Assembly: GCA_016721435.1 (NCBI GenBank)
Contig: JADKIC010000028.1
Coordinates: 1-64,000, forward strand
DNA: 64,000 bases
Reading direction: 5' to 3'
Source of the DNA: Bacteroidota bacterium
GTDB taxonomy: Bacteria; Bacteroidota; Bacteroidia; AKYH767-A; OLB10
The notes beneath the pieces were generated by a model that saw only the letters and a program-made list of their open reading frames with translations, did no database searches and was not told the origin of the DNA. The translations under genes and the position numbers were made by a program. Shown piece by piece: positions 8,550-19,099 of the stretch (the first letter of the stretch is position 1; each line of letters begins with the position of its first letter).

Positions 8550-10480
8550 ATGAACCTACCGATTAACCTACTTCTGATACCATTACTTCCACTGTTCACC
8601 TTTTTTACTGCTGGGCATCTTTGGAAGGAAATACCTCAGTAATATTGCCGGAATTATTGGCACGACGTCTCTTTTCATTTCATCCCTGCTTTCTTTGCAA
8701 ACTGCCTACAACTATTTTGCTCATCCTATCGGAGATGTATATACGCAAATCGTTGCCTGGAAGATGACATGGCTCCCTTTTTCACCCGGAGTCTCGATTG
8801 ACATTGGAATCTTACTTGACCCGATTTCTGTGATGATGCTTGTGGTAGTGACGCTGGTATCCCTGATGGTGCATATTTATAGTCTGGGGTATATGAAAGG
8901 GGAAGATCGCTTTGCCACTTACTATTCCTTTCTTTCCTTATTTACCTTTTCCATGCTTGGCCTTGTGGTTTCCGTTAATATTTTCCAGATTTATATGTTC
9001 TGGGAATTGGTAGGCGTATCCTCTTTCCTGCTCATTGGCTATTACTTCGACAAACCCTCGGCCGTTGCTGCATCCAAAAAAGCATTTATCGTTACCCGCT
9101 TTGCTGATCTGGGCTTTCTTATCGGAATACTGGCGCTTTCTTATCATGCTCACACACTCGACTTCCCAACACTTATTGAACGTCTCACCACCTATGATTC
9201 ACCCTGGCTCAACTCCGCGATCACCTCCTCCTTTTTAGGATTAAGTGCACTCACGTGGGGTCTTGTATTGGTATTTATCGGCGGAGCCGGAAAAAGTGCA
9301 ATGTTTCCGTTGCATATCTGGTTGCCTGATGCGATGGAAGGTCCAACACCCGTTTCCGCATTGATCCATGCCGCTACCATGGTGGTAGCAGGTGTTTTTC
9401 TGGTAGCAAGATTATTTCCTGTATTTTCAATTTCATGTCCGGGTGCGCTGGAACTGGTCATGTGGGTAGGCGCTATATCCGCACTCTTTGCTGCCATCAT
9501 TGCCTGTACCCAAACCGATATTAAACGGGTACTCGCGTATTCTACCATGTCACAAATCGGTTACATGATGTTCTCGCTTGGCGTTTCCGGTTATCATGGA
9601 GTGGATGGACTTGGTTATACTGCCTCCATGTTTCATCTGTTCACGCATGCCTTCTTCAAAGCACTTTTATTCCTTGGTGCCGGTGCTGTCATACATATGA
9701 TTCATAGTAACGACATGAAGAATATGGGTGGACTTCGAAATCCATGCCCGTTACACAATTTACGTTCCTTGCCTGTCTTGCGATTTCAGGCATCCCTCCT
9801 TTGCAGGTTTCTTCATAAAGGAAGAAATACTCACAGCCGCATGGAACAGCAACACCACTATTTATTATATCGCACTATTAACAGCAGGCATTACAGCATT
9901 TTATATGTTCCGTCTTTACTTCAGTATCTTTTGGTCGAAGGAACCTGTACACCATTCGGACAACCATGGTCATGGTGAAGGAACGCTCAGCATGAAAATA
10001 CCATTATTGATTTTAAGCGCCGGAGCGATTGGTGCCGGATTTATTCCATTTGGCAATTATGTATCAGCTGATGGACATCATTTACATATACCCTTTGAAA
10101 TCACTGCCGCCATCCTTCCTGTTGTTGTCGCCCTGACTGGAATCGGAATTGCCTATTTCCTCTACTTTAAGAAGAGCGAAAAGCCGGATCATATCGCTGC
10201 GTCGCTTAGCGGACTATATACCACGGCTTACCGAAAATTCTATATCGATGAAGTCTACCTGTTCGTCACCAAAAAAATTATCTTCCCGCTCATCGGACAA
10301 CCGGCGGCGTGGATTGACAGGACTATTGTGGATGGAACCATGAACGGACTCGCCACTGCAGTAGTTTGGAAATCCAATCTTATCAAAGGAATTCAATCAG
10401 GTAAAATACAGGACTATGCACTTTACTTTTACGCGGGCATATTCGGATTAGCTGTATTGGCCATCTATCTCTCCATCTAA
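8550..10480 (+). CDS. nuoL: NADH-quinone oxidoreductase subunit L (frameshifted)
   Basis: Large antiporter-like proton-pumping subunit. Visible blocks: FWELVGVSSFLLIGYY (key Glu), GGAGKSAMFPLHIWLPDAMEGPTPVSALIHAATMVVAGVFL, TQTDIKRVLAYSTMSQIGYM and FHLFTHAFFKALLFLGAG. The C-terminal lateral-helix region ends near YFYAGIFGLAVLAIYLSI. Frame breaks: a T-run at 8601-8606 (6, expected 5), AAA at 9738-9740 (expected 4), TTT at 9800-9802 (expected 4). About 642 residues after repair, full length. Confidence 0.93.
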
Positions 10481-10486
10481 ACACTC

Positions 10487-11986
10487 ATGAACCTCCATCT
10501 ACTCCTCCTCCTTCCGGCACTTGGCTTTTGCAACGCTCATCTCCAAAGAGCTCAAGACGGTTCGGATGATTGCATTTATAGGATCGGCTATACAACTTGT
10601 ATTGAGTTTTATTTTGCTGGCAAGTTTCACCGCTGAAAGAGCAGCCGGAAATACTGCTCCTATGCTCTTCTACTCCACATATTCCTGGTTTCCACAACTC
10701 GGGATTGCCTATACAACGGGCGTTGATGGAATTTCTGTGGCAATGATATTACTGGCAGCTGTGGTGGTGGTGTCCGGTGTTCTGGTATCCTGGAAGATGC
10801 AAAAACTTTCACGGGAATTCTTCTTCCTGCTCATGCTGCTCAGTGCCGGCGCCTATGGATTCTTTATTTCTCTTGACCTCTTCACGCTATTCTTCTTCCT
10901 GGAAATTGCCGTCATTCCCAAGTTCCTGTTGATTGGTGTCTGGGGTAGCGGCAAAAAAGAATACAGTGCCATGAAACTGGCGTTGATGCTGATGGCAGGA
11001 TCTGCATTTGTCTTCCTTGGGTTGCTGGGCCTGTACTTCAATAGTGCTGATGCATCAGGACATTACACTTTTGACTTGCTCGAACTATCGGTAAGGCCTA
11101 TCCCTTATCAGCGCAAATGATTTTCTTCCCGCTGGCTTTTGTTGGTTTTGGAATTTTTGGCGCCTTGTTCCCCTTCCATACATGGGTGCCTGACGGACAT
11201 AGTTCGGCGCCAACAGCAGCGTCGATGTTCCTCGCAGGTATTTCGATGAAACTGGGGGGATATGGTTGCCTGCGTGTAGCCACTTATCTCATGCCGGAAG
11301 CGGCTCATGAATATGCTCCTTTGATTATCCTGTTATCCGCGATTGCAATTATTTATGGTGCTTTTGCCACAATGATGCAGACAGATCTCAAATACATCAA
11401 CGCGTACTCTTCTGTGAGCCATTGCGGATTTGTATTGCTGGGCATCGGTATGCTCAATGAAACTGCCATTACCGGAGCGGTGATGCAAATGGTATCACAT
11501 GGTCTGATGACAGCCCTTTTCTTCGCCGCCATTGGAATGATTTACGAACGCACGCATACCCGCATGGTGGCACAGCTGGGAGGATTGCTGAAAGTAATGC
11601 CTTTTATCTCTTCCATCTTCGTTATTGCGGGACTCTGTTCACTCGGTTTACCCGGCTTCAGTGGATTTGTATCAGAGATGACTATATTCATGGGCGCCTG
11701 GCAACATGCCGATCTTTGGTACCGCGCCGCTACCATTGCCTCCTGCGCTTCCATTGTAGTAACGGCGGTGTATATACTAAGAGCAGCAGGAAAAGCCATA
11801 ATGGGACCAATCGCCGATGAACATCATCTTCATCTTGGTGATGCCGCATGGAACGAAAAGCTGGCAGCAGTATTACTCCTGAGCGGAATTGTTGTCATTG
11901 GAATTGCCCCCTTCTGGCTGACTCAACTTATCACTCCCGGCGTAAACGGAATCATGGCCAACATTGGTCGCACACTATCATTTTAA
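10487..11986 (+). CDS. nuoM: NADH-quinone oxidoreductase subunit M (frameshifted)
   Basis: Antiporter-like proton pump subunit. Hallmarks: GVDGISVAMILLAAVVVV, FFFLEIAVIPKFLLIGVWG with the key Glu, FPFHTWVPDGHSSAPTAASMFLAG, QTDLKYINAYSSVSHCGFVLLG and GLPGFSGFVSEM. It starts 7 nt after the nuoL stop. One frame break is near 10520 soon after the start; the second is a GG at 11090-11091 (expected GGG) before KAYPLSAQMIFF. About 500 residues after repair, normal. Confidence 0.93.
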
Positions 11987-11996
11987 GCAAGAGCAT

Positions 11997-13407
11997 ATGA
12001 TCTATGAATTCCTTCAATTAATGAAACATGAGCTTTTGCTCTGCGGGTTGCTTTTTGCCGTGCTCATTTTAAAAATTAATGAAAATAACGACCAAAACAG
12101 AAACTGGACCCTCATCATAAATGTATTGCTCACTTTGAATTTTGTAGCAGGATTCTTTTTCAATAGCAGTGGCGAACTATTCAATGGCATGTTTAAAACG
12201 AATGATCTGCTTCAACTTGAAAAAAACATTCTCAATCTGGGACTATTAATTGTGTCGCTACAGGCCTACCCCTGGATAAAAACGCACAGGCACCTTCCGG
12301 AGTTCTACATGTTGATCCTTTCCACCTTAACGGGAATGTTTTATGATTTCATCAGGACATATGCTACTCTTTTACATTGGCCTGGAGTTATCTACCATTC
12401 CAATGGCAGCATTGGCAAACTTCAATCTTAACAAAAGACAATCATCGGAAGCCGGCATGAAAATGATCATGTCTTCTGCTTTCAGTTCTGCATTGCTGCT
12501 GATGGGAATATCACTCCTTTATGGTACCACAGGTGCCTTATCCTTTTCTGAAATCAGTACTTCATTAACCGGCTCACCCTTGCAACTCTTTGCCTTTGTT
12601 CTATTGTTCACGGGCTTTGCTTTTAAACTATCGGTCGTTCCCTTTCACTTCTGGACGGCTGATGTTTATGAAGGGGCTCCAATACCTGTTACAGCTTACT
12701 TGTCGGTTGTTTCAAAAGCTGCAGTTGCCTTCGTATTTGTATCCGTCCTTTATCATGTGTTCGGCGGACTGTCAACCACCTGGTATTTTCTTTTGTTTCT
12801 CACCGCAGTGCTTACGATAGGCATCGGAAATCTATTCGCTATACGACAGCAAAACATAAAACGGTTTCTTGCATTTTCTTCCATTGCACAAGTAGGATTT
12901 ATCCTTATTGGTATTTCTGCGGGATCACAGGAAGGCGAAGCTTCAGTCATCTATTTCCTTCTCATCTATCTCTTCTCCAACTTAGGTGCATTTGGTGTGG
13001 CCAATATCATCAGCACCGCCACCGGAAAAGAAAATATCGATGACTATAAAGGTCTCTATAAAACAAATCCTGCATTGAGCTGGATACTGACTATATCACT
13101 TTTCTCACTCGCAGGCGTTCCACCTACAGCGGGCTTCTTTGGAAAATTATTTCTACTTACTGCAGGAGCATCTACCGGCAATTACATCCTTGCCGGCTTT
13201 GCTTCTATCAACATGGTGATCTCCATGTATTATTATCTGCGCATAGTAAAGGCGATGTTCATGGATCCAAACGAAACACCTATTGCTTCTTTGACAATGA
13301 ACAGAGTTCCGGGTATAGCATTGGTAATTTGTCTGGTGGGAATACTGGTCACAGGATTCTACGGAGGCATATACAGTTTTATACACACGCTGAGCGGCGG
13401 CATCTGA
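11997..13407 (+). CDS. nuoN: NADH-quinone oxidoreductase subunit N (frameshifted)
   Basis: Third antiporter-like subunit. The ATG at 11997 gives MIYEFLQLMKHELLLCG; the frame breaks in the T-run at 12339-12342 and resumes as MISSGHMLLFYIGLELSTIPMAALANF with the key Glu. Further blocks: FKLSVVPFHFWTADVYEGAPIPVTAYLSVVSKAA, RQQNIKRFLAFSSIAQVGF and SLAGVPPTAGFFGKLFL. About 470 residues after repair. It is the last recognisable complex I gene; a small unknown gene follows after 14 nt. Confidence 0.93.
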
Positions 13408-13421
13408 AAACAATATCAACC

Positions 13422-13799
13422 ATGGCTATCAATAAAAATCACGAATTTGAAGAATTAGACGGCGTGAAATGCTGCATTGTTGAAAGAGCAGTAACTCCGG
13501 ACCGTGCTCAGTTTTTAAAAACTCTTTTAGAAGGAAACGGGTATACGGTAGTCGTTAGTGGAATTATTCCAAAAGCTGCACCTGTGCCTCCTCCTGCTGA
13601 AGGCGAAACACCTGCACCACCATCACCTCCTCCTGCACCCACCCAATTTACAGTGGGCGTAACAGATATGACCTTTAATACCATCAATGCCATTTTTGGA
13701 AGATTGTTACGCACAAAAGAAGGGCATGTCGTTACCCTTGCCTACTGGAAGCAAAACGAAATCATTTCCAATGATGAAGTACCTTATTTTGAATTTTAA
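13422..13799 (+). CDS. Unknown small protein with proline-rich linker, end of nuo operon
   Basis: Intact 125-residue ORF (MAINKNHEFEELDGVK...). I do not recognise the family. Residues 1-46 form a compact, mixed-charge N-terminal part with CC at 17-18, followed by a proline/alanine linker (PVPPPAEGETPAPPSPPPAP) and a C-terminal segment, TVGVTDMTFNTINAIFGRLLRTKEGHVVTLAYW. No signal peptide or membrane helix is seen, so it is probably cytoplasmic. It lies 14 nt after nuoN and ends before a hairpin, so it is very probably cotranscribed with complex I; a role in complex I assembly or regulation is only inference. It is intact in a region where most genes are frameshifted, helped by its short length. 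Confidence 0.7.
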   Translation: MAINKNHEFEELDGVKCCIVERAVTPDRAQFLKTLLEGNGYTVVVSGIIPKAAPVPPPAEGETPAPPSPPPAPTQFTVGVTDMTFNTINAIFGRLLRTKEGHVVTLAYWKQNEIISNDEVPYFEF

Positions 13800-13820
13800 C
13801 AATTGATTTAATTTGCCCCT

Positions 13821-13866
13821 GGCTGATCGCTTCTTGCAATTGCCTATTCACAAGAAGCAAGCAGCC
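13821..13866. terminator. Hairpin between convergent nuo operon and nifJ
   Basis: Arms GGCTGATCGCTTCTTG (13821-13836) and CAAGAAGCAAGCAGCC (13851-13866) pair at 14 of 16 positions around a 14-nt loop. There is no strong T-tract on either side, but the placement between two convergent genes fits a bidirectional terminator. The 3' arm overlaps the 14-mer repeat next to nifJ. Confidence 0.5.
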
Positions 13867-13888
13867 AGAAGCAAGCAGCCAGAAGCAA
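13857..13888. repeat. 14-nt tandem repeat next to the nifJ stop
   Basis: Unit GCAAGCAGCCAGAA occurs twice exactly (13857-13870, 13871-13884) with a partial third copy, ending 4 nt from the nifJ stop codon. A 19-nt stretch (13864-13882) recurs with one mismatch in inverted orientation at 17596-17614, on the other side of nifJ. Confidence 0.8.
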
Positions 13889-13892
13889 ATCG

Positions 13893-16800
13893 TTACAAAT
13901 TTCGAAGTGTCAATAATTTTTCCCAGTGACTGTCGATTTCATGCTCTTCACGATGCAGAAAATCCTCTGCCCTTGCCGGATTGTTCGTGCGTATGACATC
14001 GAATCGTTGTTCTTTGTAAAGGAAATCCTCCACCGGTATTGATGCATCCTTGGAGTCCAGACTGAAACGTTCGCCTTTCGCTTTATGCGGATTATAACGG
14101 AAGAGCGGCCAGTATCCCGATTTCACCGCATTGATTTGATGTTCGGCACCTTTTGCCATATCATATCCATGTGCTATACAATGACTGTAGGCAATCACAA
14201 TGGATGGACCGGGAAAAGCTTCTGCCTCCAGCAATGTGCGGACGGTATGCAAGTCATTTGCTCCGATGGCAATCTGTGCCACATAGGCATTACCGTGAGC
14301 AATAGCCTGAAGAGCCAGATCTTTTTTAGAAGTTTGCTTTCCCTTTATCGCAAACTTCGCGCTGGCACCCATTGGTGAAGCCTTGGATTTTTGGCCACCG
14401 GTATTCGAATAGACCTCTGTATCCAATACAAGAATATTTACTTTTTCTCCTGTCGACAAAACATGATCCAGACCGCTGAAGCCAATATCATAGGCCCAAC
14501 CATCTCCACCGATTATCCACACCGATTTATCAGAGAGAAAATCGGTCAGTTGCAGTAGTTCCTTTGCATGAGGATGGTCCAGTGTACGCAGCACTTCCCT
14601 GAGTTTTGTAATTTGCTTTCGTCTGTTTTTAAAATCACCTTCCGATGTTTCGGGCGATGTAAGTATTTCTTCCGCCAATTCAGGACCTACTAAATTCTTT
14701 ATGCGATGCAGCAACTGTGTGGCATTCTCTTTCTTCTTATCGGTTGCCAACTTCAAACCCAAACCAAATTCAGCATTATCTTCGAAAAGAGAATTCGCCC
14801 ATGCGGGTCCATGTCCTTCTTTGTTCGTGGTCCATGGCGTTGTTGGAAGATTCCCACCAAAGATCGAAGAACATCCTGTCGCATTCGCTACTATCATCCG
14901 ATCACCAAAGAGCTGTGTTAACAATTTTATATAAGGTGTTTCTCCACAACCTGAACAAGCACCGGAGAATTCGAATAAAGGTTCATAAAACTGAGTACCT
15001 TTTACCGTGTTTCGATTCACTCTTTCACGATCCAGATCAGGGAGACCCAGGAAGAAATCCCAATTCTGCTGCTCCTGTTCTCTGAGTGGCAATTGGTCCA
15101 TCATATTAATGGCCTTATGACCCTTTTCCGTTTTACTTTCTATTGGACAAACTTCCACACAAAGATTACATCCGGTACAATCCTCCACCGCTACCTGCAG
15201 CGTATACACCTCACTTTCTCTGTCGAATTCCTTACCGACCGGCGCGGTAAACTTAAAGTGCGTAGGGGCTTTATCTACTTCTGATTTATCATACACTTTA
15301 CAACGAATAGCTGCATGTGGACAAATAATAAAACACTTTCCGCATTGAGAACAGAGGTCTGCATCCCAAACGGGGATTTTATCAGCAATGTTTCTTTTTT
15401 CATATTGTGTTGTACCCGATGGATAAGTGCCATCAACAGGAAAAGCGGAGACCGGGAGATGATCACCTTCACCTGCCAGAATTGCACCTAAAACATTCTT
15501 CACAAATACAGGAGCATGATCAGCGACCAATGCTTCCGGTTTCAATTCGCCAACTTTCTTTTTAGAGTAATCAATCTGATGCAGATGCGCTATTGCTTCA
15601 TCCACCGCATTGTAGTTTTTCTGGACAGCGGCTTCTCCTTTTCGGGAATACGATTTATAAATAGCTTCTTTAATCTTAGAAATCGCCAGTTCGCGGGGAA
15701 GAACATTGCTGATGGCGAAAAAACAAGTTTGAAGAATTGTGTTGATACGGGATCCCATCCCTGTTTCCCGGGCTACGGCAGATGCATTGATCACAAAAAA
15801 CTTAAGTTCCTTTCGAATGATCTCTTCCTGAATATTGTCGGGCAAGCGATCCCAAACTTCATTCGTCTCAAAAGGTGCATTCAATAAAAAAGTTGCTCCT
15901 TTCTCGGCATACTTCAGCACATCATACTTTGTCAGGTATGAAAAATGATGACATGCTACAAAATTTGCAGACTGGATGAGATAGGTGGAACGAATAGGCG
16001 CCTCGCCAAACCGGAGATGCGACACCGTGAGCGATCCTGATTTTTTGGAATCGTAGACGAAGTATCCTTGCACATATTGATCAGTACAATCACCAATAAT
16101 CTTTATTGAATTTTTATTCGCACTTACTGTTCCATCTGCCCCCAACCCGAAGAAGAGTCCACGGAACCGATGCTGTTCTTCGAGATTAAAATCTTCATCC
16201 CATAACAAACTGGTATGGCTCACATCATCATGAATACCTATTGTAAAATGTTGTTTAGGTTGCGACTTCTGTAATTCATCGAATACGGCTTTCACCATGC
16301 CCGGATTAAACTCCTTAGATGCGAGACCATAACGGCCACCTATTACCGAAGGTTGAACGCCCGTAAAGCCTTCACGAAAGGCAGCACAAACATCCATATA
16401 CAATGGTTCACCGATAGCGCCACTTTCTTTGCAGCGATCAAGAACAGCAATATGCTTTACAGTAGAAGGAATGGCGTGAATGAAATCTTTCACTGAGAAT
16501 GGATGATACAACTTCACGGCAAGTACACCTGTCCGACGACCCGTCTTATTCAAAAAATCTACTGTTTCACTGACTGCACCTGTTCCGGAACCCATGATGA
16601 TAATGATATCCTCTGCATTTTCATCTCCATAATATTCAAAGAGGTGATACTGACGTCCGGTCAATGCGGCAAATCGTTCCATGGTCGACTTTACGATTTC
16701 AGGTACTTGCTGATAAAAAAGATTAGATGCTTCCCGACCTTGAAAGAATACATCCGGGTTTTGTGCGGTGCCACGGATAAAAGGATGTTCCGGATTTAAT

Positions 16801-17438
16801 GCGCGATTACGGTGTGCACTGACATCGGCAGGATTTATAAGTGCGGTCATCACTTCATCCGGAATCATGGCCACTTTATTCAATTCATGTGATGTCCGAA
16901 AGCCATCGAATATGTTGAGAAAGGGAATGCGTGATTGTAAAGTTGAAGCCTGTGCAATCAATGCCAGATCCATTGCTTCTTGAGGATTATTGCCAAAGAG
17001 CATTGAAAAGCCGGTAGAGCGTACCGCCATCACATCACTATGATCGCCAAAAATAGACAGTGCATGTGTCGCTAATGCACGCGCTGCTATTTGAAAGACT
17101 GCAGGAGTAAGTTCACCTGCTATTTTAAACATATTCGGGATCATCAATAATAATCCCTGAGAACAGGTAAAGGTGGTGCTCAGCGCCCCTCCCTGCAATG
17201 AACCATGCAAAGTTCCGGCAGCACCGGCTTCACTCTGCATTTCTATCACTGTGGGAATGGTTCCATAGATATTTTTTATTCCTGAGGCGCTCCACTCGTC
17301 TGCAAATTCACCCATCGCGGAGGAAGGAGTAATCGGATAGATGGCACAAATTTCATTGGTGCGGTAAGCCACATAGGCAGCGGCTTCATTTCCGTCCTTG
17401 ATTTCAAATTTCAATTGCGAATTTTCTTCTGCTTTCAT
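13893..17438 (-). CDS. nifJ: Pyruvate:ferredoxin (flavodoxin) oxidoreductase
   Basis: Intact 1181-residue single-chain enzyme that oxidatively decarboxylates pyruvate to acetyl-CoA and reduces ferredoxin or flavodoxin in the cytoplasm. Domains in order: pyrimidine-binding TPP domain (AIYPITPSSAMGEF ~32-45; EMQSEAGAAGTLHGS ~65-79), the gamma/CoA domains, an EKR linker, a 2[4Fe-4S] ferredoxin insert (CSQCGKCFIICP ~694; CTGCNLCVEVCP ~751), then the TPP pyrophosphate domain (SGACSGCGETPY ~828, GDGWAYDIGFSG ~974, YSNTGGQKSK, AYSHCIAHGYDM) with the extra-cluster cysteines. Length matches the family (~1170-1230). The enzyme is oxygen-sensitive in most hosts, pointing to anaerobic or microaerobic metabolism. 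It is convergent with the nuo operon and downstream of the GGR-family gene on the same strand. Confidence 0.96.
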   Translation of the reverse strand: MKAEENSQLKFEIKDGNEAAAYVAYRTNEICAIYPITPSSAMGEFADEWSASGIKNIYGTIPTVIEMQSEAGAAGTLHGSLQGGALSTTFTCSQGLLLMIPNMFKIAGELTPAVFQIAARALATHALSIFGDHSDVMAVRSTGFSMLFGNNPQEAMDLALIAQASTLQSRIPFLNIFDGFRTSHELNKVAMIPDEVMTALINPADVSAHRNRALNPEHPFIRGTAQNPDVFFQGREASNLFYQQVPEIVKSTMERFAALTGRQYHLFEYYGDENAEDIIIIMGSGTGAVSETVDFLNKTGRRTGVLAVKLYHPFSVKDFIHAIPSTVKHIAVLDRCKESGAIGEPLYMDVCAAFREGFTGVQPSVIGGRYGLASKEFNPGMVKAVFDELQKSQPKQHFTIGIHDDVSHTSLLWDEDFNLEEQHRFRGLFFGLGADGTVSANKNSIKIIGDCTDQYVQGYFVYDSKKSGSLTVSHLRFGEAPIRSTYLIQSANFVACHHFSYLTKYDVLKYAEKGATFLLNAPFETNEVWDRLPDNIQEEIIRKELKFFVINASAVARETGMGSRINTILQTCFFAISNVLPRELAISKIKEAIYKSYSRKGEAAVQKNYNAVDEAIAHLHQIDYSKKKVGELKPEALVADHAPVFVKNVLGAILAGEGDHLPVSAFPVDGTYPSGTTQYEKRNIADKIPVWDADLCSQCGKCFIICPHAAIRCKVYDKSEVDKAPTHFKFTAPVGKEFDRESEVYTLQVAVEDCTGCNLCVEVCPIESKTEKGHKAINMMDQLPLREQEQQNWDFFLGLPDLDRERVNRNTVKGTQFYEPLFEFSGACSGCGETPYIKLLTQLFGDRMIVANATGCSSIFGGNLPTTPWTTNKEGHGPAWANSLFEDNAEFGLGLKLATDKKKENATQLLHRIKNLVGPELAEEILTSPETSEGDFKNRRKQITKLREVLRTLDHPHAKELLQLTDFLSDKSVWIIGGDGWAYDIGFSGLDHVLSTGEKVNILVLDTEVYSNTGGQKSKASPMGASAKFAIKGKQTSKKDLALQAIAHGNAYVAQIAIGANDLHTVRTLLEAEAFPGPSIVIAYSHCIAHGYDMAKGAEHQINAVKSGYWPLFRYNPHKAKGERFSLDSKDASIPVEDFLYKEQRFDVIRTNNPARAEDFLHREEHEIDSHWEKLLTLRNL

Positions 17439-17595
17439 TTGATCGGTATTGACGAGGGTGTCTCCATAATCTTGTTATTAGATCGTACATCTTGAAGAGT
17501 GGAAATTAAAATTTAGTAATCAACTGCGGGGTGATTAAAATCAGCAAGTAATGGAATTGATATCAGTATAAAAAATAATTACCATTGCTTTGCTG

Positions 17596-17614
17596 CTGGC
17601 TACTTGCTTCTGGC
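17596..17614. repeat. Inverted copy of the 14-mer repeat sequence upstream of nifJ
   Basis: CTGGCTACTTGCTTCTGGC matches the reverse complement of 13864-13882 at 18 of 19 positions. It lies in the 267-bp gap between nifJ and the flavoprotein gene. Related GC-rich sequence (around 17672-17700) abuts the stop codon of the flavoprotein gene. The rest of the gap shows no ORF or clear promoter match. Confidence 0.7.
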
Positions 17615-17705
17615 GGCAAGCCTATTTTTTTGTAATTGATACTTATTCGTTGACTTATCACTAAGTGCCTGAAGCCGGTAAGCTGGTAGCAGGTAGCCAG
17701 TCAAT

Positions 17706-18964
17706 TTATTCGAAAAGCACTTTCAGATAAAAACGGGGATCTTTTAACCGTCCGCGCAAATCCAGATCTTCGAACATACAGGAAATGGTTTCACGTAATG
17801 TTTTACTTCGTGCCGCCTTATTGACAACGAGATTAAACAGCCAGGGATATTTAACGAGCTCCTGCATTTTTTGCTGAGGCTTAATTCCGGCCAAAGGCGC
17901 TTATAGACCGACTCGTCGTATTGCTGAAGTTGCACTGCTGAATAATCGCCATTTACGGCAGCCACTGTTTCTGCTGCCTTAATTCCGCAAATCATCGCGT
18001 TACCGATACCCTCTCCCGTAAAGGGATCAATCAATGAACCGGCATCTCCCAGCAACATAAAACCATCTCCGGACAAAGGTCTTTTCTTAGAACCTAACGG
18101 TAATCCATATCCGCGAATTTGTCCTTCCGGTTCTGCTCCTTCAAAGCGACGGCGAAGCGGTTCATATTCTTTGATGAGTTTCAGCATGGCCTCCTTCAGA
18201 TTCACTTTCTTTTCACCGGCCACATCACTCCTCATTCCCACCCCAACATTGGCATACCCATTGGGAAGAGGAAAAATCCAGAAATATCCCGGTAAAAAAT
18301 CTTTCACAAAATGAAGTTCAATAAAACCCTTCGGATCTAAATCTTTCACTCCTTTATAGTATGCACGAAGACCTGCACAATAATGCTCATCTTCCATTAC
18401 AATACCACCTACTTCCTTTGCAAAGCGGGAATGTGCTCCGTCCGCCGCAATAACAAGAGGTGTCCGGATGACTAGCTTTTCATCTTTATCACTCAGCAAC
18501 CAATCTTTTCCTTCCCTCCGAAATTTTTCAATCCGGAGTCCCGTTTTTGTGGTCACTCCTCCGGCACCCGCAGCTTTCCCGAAAAGCCAGTTATCAAAAT
18601 CAAATCGTCTTGCAATATAACCCGGAGGATTGGCCGGATCTTCTTCTCTTCTGAAAGGTACTTTGAGTTCCTTGCCATTAGGTGCTACAAAAATAACACC
18701 ATGAGAACCAATGGTAATTTGCTGCTCACCAAGCTCTTGTACGAATGCGGGATCAATTCGTCGAAGGCTGAGGACCACCTTCCCGCTCAACGCATCACCG
18801 CAAACTTTATCTCTGGGAAACACCGCCTGATCGATAAGTAACGATGGGATTCCTCTTTTTGAGAGTGCTAAAGCGGTTGTAGATCCCGCAGGACCGGCGC
18901 CAATGATGGTAATCGGTGAGTATTCCACAGGCGAAAAATAGCATATACGGAGGAGTTTAAACAT
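17706..18964 (-). CDS. Geranylgeranyl reductase-family FAD-dependent oxidoreductase (frameshifted)
   Basis: Flavoprotein of about 418 residues. The FAD-binding Rossmann motif IIGAGPAGSTTALALSKRG starts near residue 20; PRDKVCGDALSGK and the second FAD block GDAGSLIDPFTGEGIGNAM are typical of the GGR family (reduction of isoprenoid double bonds) and of related halogenase-like flavoproteins. A T-run on the plus strand at 17867-17872 (6, expected 7) shifts the last ~55 codons; the correct C-terminus is KMQELVKYPWLFNLV and ends FYLKVLFE. The first ~17 residues before ITIIGAG may be over-extended; an internal start is possible. Substrate unknown, perhaps an isoprenoid chain or quinone tail (inference). 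Confidence 0.85.
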
Positions 18965-19099
18965 CGAAAAAGACTATTAAATACTGTTTAAATACATATC
19001 TCTGCCTTTGAAAATTCATAATGAATGGGTTACTTTGAAAAATATTATTACTTTTTTATTTACACCCAACGACCAAAACAAGTTTTAATCCTATAAATT

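Noticed and set aside
14085..17000. Several ORFs opposite nifJ
   Set aside because: Short, low-complexity or charged products with no motifs, entirely inside the intact nifJ reading frame.
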